Below, piece after piece: positions 38,047 to 47,558 of a stretch of 64,000 nucleotides of DNA (positions are counted from its first letter, which is position 1; each line of letters begins with the position of its first letter). This stretch comes from Sacculina carcini (Eukaryota > Arthropoda > Thecostraca > Sacculinidae), in the NCBI GenBank assembly GCA_916048095.2, contig OU696592.1, positions 3,162,399 through 3,226,398 of the forward strand, read 5' to 3'. The position numbers and the translations under genes were made by a program. Under the pieces are notes generated by a model. It saw nothing but the letters and a program-made list of their open reading frames with translations. It searched no databases and was not told the origin of the DNA.

Positions 38047-38221
38047 GTACGATATATTATAGCACTCAACACAACAATAACAATAACAATACAACAACAA
38101 TAGAATGATACAAGGCCACGACACACACACCACCACTGCTGTACACACACTGGCTGACGGCCGTTAGCGTCACCCACGCCTAGTACCCTCGCGCCCTCTG
38201 GCGGTGTAGGCACACACTACA
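38046..38221 (-). repeat. 5' LTR of gypsy-2 (176 bp)
   Basis: It is the same sequence as 33625-33800. It contains CAACAATAA-type simple repeats. Confidence 0.9.
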
Positions 38222-38231
38222 AACAGGCACA

Positions 38232-39703
38232 CAACAATCAAACAAGCAAACAAACAACACTAATTTTAAAATCAAAGGCAGCCAATTAAACGTTACACGA
38301 TCACAATTTTACGACAAAATGAATGTTTCAACTTTACTTCCGGAAAAGGTTTTCTCATTGAATCCAATAAAATATACATTTTCGGAATCAGCATGAAAAT
38401 ATGTATCTACCGCAACTTGGTACTAGTTAAACTTTTGGAAAAGTAAAGAATCCACACATTCTAAGACACACAAGCATACATGACCAAAGCTGTGATCACG
38501 GCACATCGATCACATTTGACGTGTCGCCCACAAAGAATGTGAAAACCCATACAGGTGTGAACCAGGCGAGAAAGATGCCTGCTAAGTTTGTTTGTATCGA
38601 ACGAAATGTTCGTGAAAATCCTGGAAGGAAGTCAGATTGTGTGGACATTGATGAATCCTGTCATATTTGTGTGAAAACCGTGTTTTCACTCAGAATCTGT
38701 TATGACTGAAATCAGCAGGCTGCCTTGGTTGTACGCGGCTAAGGACAAATAATTTGTCAGTCAAACTGCCAGCGCCAACATTTCAACTAGTGTTTGAGCT
38801 GTTTAGTTGAATCTAGTGAGGTCCACCGTGTACACTTGAGTGGTGAGTGAAATTTGATTTTGCTTTATTTCTATACATTATCATGCATAAATGTTTAATA
38901 TTAGAAATTGTTTCTACTTATTAAAATGGCATTATTATCAATTTCCCTCTTATTTTTTAGTTTCAATTTATTCTTAGTGCTCCAACATTAGTAGCGTAGC
39001 AGAGGGCCTTAGTAACCTTGCGATTATTACGAAAATGTTGACAATATTCATCACTGAATCTAATGATTATCACTCAATGAGGTCGTTAAGGGGAAAATCA
39101 CTCTTTTATTGTACTCGGCGTATACTTTATCATTTAAGCATTTAGTCATACGAATAACTAACATACTTCTTCCCAAATGTAACTTTTTTTACCCGAGAAC
39201 GCCCATTATATCGCTAATATGGAATTGTTGTGAAATTGCCAATATGCCTCGATATAGAACTATTCAAATTCATATTTTTCATATTTTCCATTTCACGTCT
39301 CCCGAGAAGTGAATCCATTATCATGGTGGAGGGACCGAGCGTTGTTACTGCCTCGACTACATGAAGTGGGACAAAATATTTGTGCACACCGGCATCTTCC
39401 GTTCCATCTGAACGTTTATTTTCAAAAGCCGATGAATGGATATCACACAGACGGAACAGTCTCAAAGAAGAAAACATAAATATGATTCTCTTTTTGAATA
39501 AAAATGTGTAATATATACGCGTTTTGTGTATGTGTGTGTGAACGTGTGCGTTACGGAATAAGCGAACATTTTCGGGCAATAGCCGAAATCAAATTATTGT
39601 TTGTTTGAGATATTATGTAACAGGTGATACGCAAACATTGTTTATATTGGAAAGTACATTGACTATTTAGCACATTTTTGCAGCATTAGCCACATTATTG
39701 TGT
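38232..39703 (+). repeat. 1.47-kb repeat copy 2, right of gypsy-2
   Basis: It repeats 32156-33624 and continues past that copy's end: where copy 1 runs into the LTR (ATTATTG then TGTACG), copy 2 reads ATTATTGTGTCAGCATTG. It is therefore the uninterrupted version of the insertion site. The stretch 39704-40070 that follows is AT-rich, with no gene seen. Confidence 0.85.
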
Positions 39704-42700
39704 CAGCATTGTATGCATTTTTCTGTTGTTGAATATAGAGATGTTAATGCCTTGTACATGTCTTCATTGAATATTAAAGCTTTTCTTCAAATTACAGGGC
39801 CGTAGTCAAGAGTTATATCGCTCACTCACCCAAAAAAACAAAAGGAGGATCCCCCACAAAAATGAAATTTATGAAATGTTGAATTTAATTTTGTGAGAAT
39901 ACCCACTATAATGAAACTGATAGAACTTTGACTTTGAATACAATTTTGAATTTATATAAACATTTGTTATTTTCCCAGTCACACGCTCATCTATGCCAAC
40001 TCTCTTTTGTGTCTTTTCCCTTTGGGTGATCTCTAAACATGCGCACAGAAAATATATTTTTTCATCCAAGCGGAACCGGTTCCGGAACCGGTTCCAACGG
40101 TTCCACTGCCCTACGGATCCGGAACCGTGAGTATCAATTTTCACGGTTCCTGCCCAGCCCTAGTCCACAGAACTCACCCGGTTGCTGGATCGCTCTGTTG
40201 TTTACCATTGCACGTGTTTTGTTTCGCCACCGTAAGAACCGCCTCTGAAGTGTGATCTCTTGTGAATATATATTGTGTTGTCGTCCCCCATTGTGTCGTT
40301 CGCCAGACCCGGGGGGGTTGCAACAATGCAATGCCAAGTATATGCATATGCTGTTTTAGAGGAAGCATTAATCTGGAATTATAGAGATGTTTCATTGTTT
40401 TGATAGTGTTACACCTCTGGATTACTACACACGAAGGACGGGCGTGAATTTGAGTAGTGTTGAGGGAAAAACATCGTCAATAATTAAAACAAGAATTTAC
40501 AAGTTTGACTTTTCTATTGGTCGTTTTTCATCAATTTTCTTTGTGTTTGTTTCGTGTTTGAGTTCTGAATTATTCCGCACGACGGGCAGCTTTAAATATG
40601 AGGCGGGTTGTGGAAAAACATGTTTTCTAATTTGAAACATAAATTTTACATTTAGACTTTTATATTAGCTAAAACTTTCCTGTGGGTTTGTTTTTCTTTT
40701 TCAATTTGCACTAATTTTTTTATGAATTGAATATTAATTATATTTTATGAACTGTTCCGCACGACGGGCGAATTAAATGTATCTATAAAGAGTGGGTTTA
40801 ACTGATAGCGAGGTATATGATATTTTGCTAGCAGTAAATATTCTAGCGATAGAAGTAGAATAGCTCTTAAGCAAATGATTTTGGAGAATGATGTGAACAT
40901 TTAAATATATTTTGCGATCTGATGATATATGTATTAGGAATAATACGTAGCAGAATATAGATTGCATAATATAATATCGTCTGTAATATCAAGGGCTGTA
41001 ATATCGGTGTAATCCAAAAAATAACAACGGTATGAATATGATGCATTAGTGGAAGCATTAACCGGGAATTATGAGATAATATGATAATGGTGTATAATTA
41101 TATCGCATTATGCAAGAAATGTGAATTTAGCTGCATTACAGTTTGGTCCCGATACTATATTGGCGGGTTGAGAGAAAAGTATTGGTGGGCCGCGTGTTTG
41201 GGACCCCTGGGGTAGATAATCTCAGTCTTCTGATTACAAATTATGATCGCATCAGTATATTTTGTGATCACAAACTAATAAGTTGAATCAGCTCAGACTA
41301 GGCTGAGAGCGGTCAATATTGTATGGTTGGGTTGGGTTGGGTAGGTTTGACTCAGGTTATATTGGGTTTTAATGATAGAGGAAAATATATAAATTTTAAC
41401 AATAAATATTATAGCGGTAAAAGTGAAATAGTACTTGAGCAAATGATAATGGGGAATGATGTTAAGTAATAAATATAGTTTGGAAATATTCTGATGAAAA
41501 GATTTCATCAACTTTCATTGTTTGTTTCGTGTTTGTGTTCTGAATTATACCACACGACGGGCAGATTTATATATCAGGCGGGTTGAGGAATAATATTTGT
41601 CAAAATAAGAACAAAAATATTCACATTTAGACTTTTCTATTGGTTAAGATATTTATAGGTTACATTTTTTGGTTTTCAATTTGTATTCATTATATTTTCT
41701 GGATTTGATATGAATTTTATTGTATGAATTGTTCCGCACGACGGGTGGGTTTAAAAAAGTGTTTTTAGATCATTTTTTCAAATGGTTCATTTAAAAAAGG
41801 TAATTTTTTTATATAAATAAAAATGTTCCGCGGGCAGCAACTATAGACAATAGAACGTTCAATTTCCCCTGTAGAATTAATCCATACACAAAACCAATGG
41901 ATTTGACTTCAAATATGAATTGTATTGTATGAATTGTTCCGCATGACGGGCGGGTATAAATAAAGTGTTTCCATTTTTTAGTTAATTTTTTCAAATGGTT
42001 CATTTAAAAAAGGTATTTTTTAAAAATAAAAATGCTCCGCGGGCAGCAACTAGACCATAGAACGTTAAATTTACCCTGTAGAATTAATCCATGCACAAAA
42101 CCAATGGATTTGACTTCAAGATCCAGAACGGATCGTGTTCGAGTTCTGAATTATTCAGCACGACGGGCGGGTTTAAAAATGACTCAGGCGGACTGAGGGG
42201 GAATATTTTGTCGAAATAAAAATAATTAAACTTATAATTTTCAATTGATTAATATTTTTATGAGTGTACCCTATTTCATTTTTATTTTTCCATATTTTTT
42301 TATGAATTGAATATGAATTTCATGTTATGAATTGCTCCGCACAACGAGCGGGTTTTAATGCTATATATATACATAAAGAAGAAATTATCTGTCTGTCTGT
42401 GTATGTATGCTTGAATATGAGGTGACATAATTGCGCTGGTTTATGGTTCGCTGGCTCAATGATCAGGGGCTTCAAACGCAAACGAAGCGATGGCTCATTT
42501 TTATGAAATAAAAATGTCCCGCGGGCAGCAATAAAACGTTCAATTTCACCGTATAGAATGAATTCATATACAAAACTAATGGATTTGACTTCAAGAACCA
42601 GAACGGATGGTGTTCGAGTTCTGAATTTTTCCTCACGTCGGGCGGGTTTTAATATGAGGCGGGTTGAGTGAAAATATTTTGTCAAAATAAAATTAAAAAT

Positions 42701-42812
42701 AATGAAATTTAGACCTTTTAATTGATTAAGGTTTTCATGAGTTTGCCTTATTTATTTTTAATTTGCAATATTTTTATTAATTGTTCCGCACAACGGGCGG
42801 GTTTTAATGCTA

Positions 42813-42813
<1 letters not shown>

Positions 42814-42860
<47 letters not shown>
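42814..42860. repeat. (TA)n microsatellite at Helitron D end
   Basis: About 23 TA units directly after the CTAG end of copy D. Confidence 0.95.
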
Positions 42861-42862
<2 letters not shown>

Positions 42863-42957
42863 CACGAGCAGCACGAGCATGCCAGTTTGTTGCTTCTTGT
42901 ATTATCTGTGTTCACACCTCTAATCACTTATCAATGATAAGTTATCATATATCACTG

Positions 42958-43400
42958 TATACCGGAACCGGTTCTGACGATTCTACTACGTGGGTATTGG
43001 AACCGGGTCCAAGACTCGGCACCGGTTCTGGACCCGGGTCCACAAGGTTCCGAGTCCACACGGTTCCGATTCTCGGACCCGGGTCCATACGGATCTTAGT
43101 ATCAGGACTGACAGGAAAAGTATGCGCATTGCACACATTACAAGAAGACTACAGTGCGTCGGTTTAATGCTGTTATTTCTATTATAATAATAAGTATTAT
43201 TTATTGTTATTATTGCTATTGGAATTAATGCTAGTATGGAATTGCGGTTAGTGCAGTATTTCACGTTTATTTATAAAATGCGTATTATATTGTTATCATA
43301 ACTTTTTTCTCGGAAATACATGTAAAATAGTTGTTTTGTAAGTAAGTCTGTGCGCGCAGAGGCATATCACACGAGGTGTAAAACTAAATTAAGTACATAT
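42958..43400 (+). mobile_element. Fragment related to the hAT element's left end
   Basis: From ACCGGAACCGGTTCTGACG to CACACGGTTCCGATTCTCGG and GGACTGACAGGAAAA it follows 31407-31760, but with one minisatellite unit instead of five and several changes. Similarity continues weakly to about 43400 (compare 31800-31990). The terminal TAGGGCTGGGCA is absent, so it is a truncated or related copy. Confidence 0.7.
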
Positions 43401-43851
43401 TATTTATTACGTTTGTTTGATTTAATATATTCTTTATATACTTTTTGGAGTATGATATGTGCGGTTTATTACGTAGCCTGTTATTCTATAATTTATGTCA
43501 AATGTCTAATCTAATTTTAGTATTTGTTATAGTGTATTTGTTATAGCGCACCGAAAGGCTCGATCACGATACAATTGAGAATATAATTGGCAAAACGGAA
43601 TGTCATCAGGCAAGGCGCAAAAAAGTAAAATACAAATATATTATATATAATGGCATTAATATACAATATATTAATATATTATATATTAATATAATGTTAG
43701 GTTAGGTTAGGTTAGGTTTATTCGTCGTAATAATTATATAATAATGGTTATAATGTTAATATATTAATATAATGGCATAAAATCCCCCAAAATGCGAAAA
43801 ACTCGTTTGTGCAAACACACACAGAATAACGTTTTTATTATTATAGATGTA
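43401..43851. other. AT-rich sequence with a short TTAGG run
   Basis: No gene seen. Near 43696-43718 four TTAGG-type units occur in a row (GTTAGGTTAGGTTAGGTTAG). TTAGG is the usual arthropod telomere repeat, but a run this short could arise by chance in AT-rich DNA. Confidence 0.5.
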
Positions 43852-44390
43852 CTAGCATTAAAACCCGCCCGTTGTGCGGAGCAATTCATAACATGAAATT
43901 CATATTCAATTCATAAAAAATATAGAAAATTTAAAATGAAATAGGGTACACTCATAAAAATATTAATCAATTGAAAATTATAAGTTTAATGATTTATATT
44001 TCGACAAAATATTCAGTACATACCCTCAGTCCGCCTGAGTAATTTTTACACCCGCCCGTCGTGCTGAATAATTCAGAGCTCGAACACGATCCGTTCTGGA
44101 TCTTCAAGTCAAATCCATTGGTTTTGTGTATGGATTAATTCTACAGGGGAAATTCAACATTCTATTTTCTATAGTTGCTGCCCGCGGAGCATTTTTATTA
44201 AAAAAAATTACCTTTTTCTAAATGAACCATTTGAAAAAGTGAACTAAAAAATGGAAACACTTTTTTAAGCCCGCCCGTCGTGCGGAGCAATTCATACAAC
44301 AAAATTCATATTAAATCCATAAAATTTAATTAATACAAATTGAAAAGCAAAAAATGTAACCTATATTCAGAACACAAATTCATGCCATTC
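43852..44390 (-). mobile_element. Helitron 3' part, minus strand, truncated
   Basis: The 3' end (CTAG at 43852-43855, then the GGGCGGG hairpin on the minus strand) is intact. Modules match those at 16430-16820 in reverse. The 5' part is missing: similarity stops near 44390, before a GC-rich stretch. Confidence 0.7.
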
Positions 44391-44419
44391 AAATTCAACC
44401 AATTTAACCGAGACACTCG

Positions 44420-44500
44420 AACACACACTCTCGCAAGGGGGCCCCCCAACACTCGCCCCCCTCCGGCCGGGGGGCACGGGGGGCGGCTGCTACGGCTCTG
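44420..44500. repeat. GC-rich hairpin-rich block
   Basis: CCCCCCTCCGGCCGGGGGGC and neighbours can fold back. A related block, with AACACTCGGCCCCCTTCCGG, lies at 57210-57250 in otherwise AT-rich DNA, so it is a dispersed element of unknown type. Confidence 0.5.
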
Positions 44501-44509
44501 TATTACTTT

Positions 44510-45075
44510 GGGCGTGTTTCATTATCAATGCTGAAGCGCTAGGAAGCGCTAGGAAGCGCTTCACAGTGTTACATTATCAATGCTGAAGGTGGAGTGAAGT
44601 ACTTCACTGCGCTTCACTCGGAAGGCTTGAAGCAGAAGGCATTAGGCAATAATTGCGCTTTAGCGACATTCCCTTTCCCGTGTGCTGCTTGTTTTGGCAT
44701 TGAATATAGGAATAGAATATATTTGTTGAGGACTATATAATATAGAATATATTTTCTGTGAGCATTTTGTTCGCCATAGCGGACGGTTTGTGTGGTATTT
44801 GTGTAAATCCGACAATGCTGAGATTTGCGCAGCTCCATATGGAATTAATGGATCCATGAACTAAAATTCAGCAAATCAACAGAAAGCAAATGCAAATGAT
44901 GAAAATGAAGCAAAACAAATTATTTGGACCAGAAAGTTTGTGGGTTTATTCGCACTCAGCTTTTCAGAATAGTCAAACAAGCGTCATTGATGTAGCACTT
45001 CACTAAGTGTTTCATTATCCGTTCACTTCCATCAACTTCCTTCAGCACTTACGGTAGTGATAATGAAACACGCCC
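44510..45075. mobile_element. TIR MITE, 566 bp, TTT flanks (Harbinger-like?)
   Basis: The ends are inverted copies of GGGCGTGTTTCATTATCA (18 bp), and TTT lies on both sides (44507-44509 and 45076-45078). A 3-bp target repeat and GGG ends would fit PIF/Harbinger, but TTT is a weak signal. Just inside the left end AGCGCTAGGA repeats three times. No transposase frame. Confidence 0.7.
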
Positions 45076-45078
45076 TTT

Positions 45079-46160
45079 GTGTGTGGGTGTGAGTGTTGTC
45101 TGGCGTACTGGCTTCGCAATTATGCTAGGTGATGGAGTGTGTCGTAAGGGAAAGGTGCATAAGTTTAGGTTGTCGGCGGAAAAGATTGAAAGCGACAGTC
45201 CCAACCGTAGTCGTACTGAAACCCCAGTAGTCTGTAAAGCGATTTTAGTGAGTAATTTGAATATTTGAACGTTATAAACTATACAACGGAAAGCGAAATT
45301 CGATTGACGCTGATTAATGCATTGGTTCATTTTGTTGCAAAGTATCTGCTGTGTATTCTGGGCTGATATGTTGTGGATGATTGAAAGCAATTTAGGTCGG
45401 TTTCATCTTGTTCCATTTCCTGTGTTTTCCCAATGTTGTCGCTGTTCTTTCTCTGTGTTTGCTGAAGATCAAGATGCTTGGGGGATAGCAGTTATGCAAC
45501 TTATACCGTTCACACCCTTCATGATCCGCCTGACTAAATTATTTTAATGATAAGCAAGCATTTTTCTATATTCATAATAGATTTTGTTGAAGTGAAAACA
45601 TGAGGCAATGATATTCAGTGTCCACAACCAGCCAAATGAAAAAATTAATCATGCATCAAATTGTTAGTATTTAGTATACAAAAATAATGCATACATTAGA
45701 GTAAGCATAGCTCAACCATACCTTTTTGACCTGAAAATTCGGTAACGAAGAATGAACACGTTGTTAGTACATACCTAATACAATATGATAATGAAAGTTG
45801 GCCAATACAGTGGTGCACTAGGACAACAAGGTAGTGAAATAATCATAGGTGGTTGGTAATTGTACGATATAGTGACAATATGATGGCGCTATTTTGTTGT
45901 TGCTGTTGCTATGAATTTGTTAGACCAGATTCTCACCTTGGTATCCCGGTGCTGTCCACAAAACATCAATCAAACATCAATCACAAGCACACACGCACAC
46001 ATACACACTAAACTAGGACAACAAGGCAGTGAAATGTCCAAGTCTTTGTTTAATGAATTTTTATTTTGATAAAATATTTTCCCTCAGCCCGCCTCATATT
46101 TAAGTGTACACGGGGCCCGTTTTTTGGGTCACCCTGTATTCACAATACTACATTCCAATG
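45079..46160. other. Non-coding stretch, no gene recognised
   Basis: Small frames (45077-45268 and 45317-45547) have no recognisable domain. Bases near 45800-45830 (GAAAGTTGGCCAA..ACAGTG..GCACTAGGACAA) resemble 56448-56480 and 61429-61460, marking another dispersed repeat. Confidence 0.5.
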
Positions 46161-46226
46161 GAGGTGTGTGTGTGTGTATGTGCTAGTGTATGTGTGTGTG
46201 TGTGTATGTGTGTGTGTGTGTGCACT

Positions 46227-47510
46227 CACATAGTTGTACTCACATAGTTGTTCTACAGGATATGAGCTAAGCTCGTGCTGTCCCGTCTCTTTGCCATTAT
46301 TTATCTAGCATATTTTTGAAGGAACTTAAATTTCTAGCTTCAACTATTTTGCTGTCTAATTGTTTCCACTGATCTACGCTCCTAAACGGGAAACTATACT
46401 TTTTTACATCTTTTCGACAACGTGTTTTCCTCAGTTTTTTTAGTGTCCTCTACGCACATTTCCTTGAAAAACTAATCCGATGTCGTCTGTGTTGACCGTG
46501 TCATTTATGCATCTATATATGTTTATTAAATCACCTCTTTCTCTCCTCTCATCAAGCCTGGGTAATTCAATTTTCCTCAATCTGTCCTCGTAAGACATGT
46601 TTTTCAAGTTTGGTACCAATTTTGTGGCTAGTCTTTGAATCTTTGCTATTTTCTTTATATGTCTCACTTCGTGTGGAGACCAAACTACAGCTGCGTATTC
46701 GATTTTTGACCTAATTAGAGCTATAATGATTTTTCTGAACATATTCTCATCCATGTAGTTGAATACTCCTCTCGTTTTTGAAATAAGTGCATACGACTTG
46801 GCGAAAAGGTCATCAATGTGCGCCTGCGGTGACAGATCATTCTGGATAATCACACCAAGATCTCGTTCCTTGTCCACCTCTCGCAGCGTGACGCATCCCA
46901 GTGCATAGTCCACATATGGTCTCTTCCCGCTTTTGCCAAATTTCATGACATGACACTTTGTTTCGTTGAGGCTCATTAACCATTTTTGACACCATTCTTG
47001 AATCTTGTCGATGTCACATTGCAATTGTTCACAGTCTCTCGTACTCGTTATGACTCTCATCAATTTGGCATTGTCGGCAAAAAGGTGAGCGGTGCTGTCC
47101 AGATCGTTTGTTATATCATTGATATATATCAGAAACATTATTGGTCCGAGCACAGAGCCTTGTGGCACCCCACTTTTCAGCCGCTTCCACGAAGAAGCCG
47201 CTCCCCTCACAGTTGTACTCATTTTTCTATCGGTCAAGTAATGATCCATCCATTTCAATAGTGGTCATTGTATTCCTCCACAATACTCCAGTTTCCACAT
47301 AAGCCTCTTGAATGGGACCTTGACGAAAGCTTTGCACAAGTCTAAGTATATGCAGTCCACCCACTTGTATCTCTCCTGTACAGCATCAATAATTTTGTTG
47401 TAAAAGAATAAAAGACTCGACACACATGATCTTGACTGTCTAAATCCGTATTGTACACTTGACAAAACTTTTTCTCTCTCCAGGTGTTTTACCCACTGGT
47501 CCTTCATGAT
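46227..47510 (-). mobile_element. CR1/L2-like non-LTR retrotransposon, 5'-truncated
   Basis: On the minus strand it runs from a CA tract near 47510, through a reverse transcriptase, to a 3' part ending in CAACTATGTGAGTACAACT and a CA/TG microsatellite (46160-46230). Such ACTCACNTANTTGT-type 3' tails resemble a repeat I associate with crustacean genomes; this is memory, not a search. The 5' half (endonuclease) is missing. Confidence 0.75.
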
Positions 47511-47558
47511 TTTTGTGTTGTGTGTGTGTGTGTGTTTTTTTTTCTTCCCTCCAAACAA
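46440..47558 (-). pseudogene. Reverse transcriptase of the CR1/L2-like element, inactive
   Basis: The first part (47558-47265) has QYGFRQSRSC and DLCKAF. A TGA at 47265-47267 interrupts the frame before PLLKW, and the same frame continues to 46440. The second part has GVPQGSVLGPIMFLIYINDI, then FADNAKL where active enzymes have FADD, so a catalytic aspartate is replaced by asparagine. The LGV and thumb/maturation-like region with ALIRSKIEYAAVVWSP follows, as in CR1/L2/Jockey-type enzymes. The first dozen residues come from the microsatellite and are not part of the protein family. Confidence 0.85.

Larger units (their letters stand above)
33625..38221 (-). mobile_element. Ty3/gypsy retrotransposon gypsy-2, intact, 176-bp LTRs
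   Basis: The LTRs (33625-33800 and 38046-38221) begin TGTACGAT and end CACTACA, with no difference seen by eye. On the minus strand the 5' LTR is followed at once by a TGG primer site (TGGCGCAGCC), gag-protease and pol in overlapping frames, without stops. Identical LTRs and open frames indicate a very recent and possibly still active insertion. There is no matching target duplication: the flanks are ATTG on one side and AACA on the other, and a 1.47-kb host repeat lies on both sides. Confidence 0.92.
31394..40162. mobile_element. hAT element with 8-bp target duplication, hosting gypsy-2
   Basis: The ends are inverted copies beginning TAGGGCTGGGCAGGAACCG. GTCCACAG stands on both sides (31386-31393 and 40163-40170), and the intact site AGTCCACAGAACTCACCC is seen in the other LTR near 3836. 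An 8-bp duplication with a TAGGG-type end is characteristic of hAT. Subterminal GGTTCC/GGAACC motifs crowd both ends. No hAT transposase frame is seen, so it is non-autonomous or its coding region was replaced. Length is 8.77 kb including gypsy-2 and two copies of a 1.47-kb sequence. Confidence 0.9.
30992..40325 (+). mobile_element. Solo LTR (family L), carrying a hAT insertion
   Basis: It starts TGTGGCGCC at 30992 and ends TTGCAACA at 40325, with ATGC on both sides (30988-30991 and 40326-40329). Without the hAT element it measures 557 bp. It matches the LTR at 458-3997, with two rather than three 84-bp repeats and without the piece between TGTCTGGGCC and GATGCAGCAG. TATA-like GTATAAAAC lies near 31350. 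Confidence 0.88.
28920..42813 (+). mobile_element. Helitron copy D, split by a nested insertion stack
   Basis: It starts TCTATATATATAAAAGAG at 28920 and ends CTAG at 42810-42813 before a TA tract. Taking out the solo LTR and one target repeat (30992-40329) leaves about 4.56 kb, the same length as copies A and C. Across the break, the empty-site sequence ATATCATGTAATGCCAAC is readable in copies A and C (15211 and 25650). This shows that 28920-30991 and 40326-42813 belong to one element. Confidence 0.82.

Noticed and set aside
43696-43718. Interstitial telomere
   Set aside because: Only about four TTAGG units; too short to claim more than a motif.
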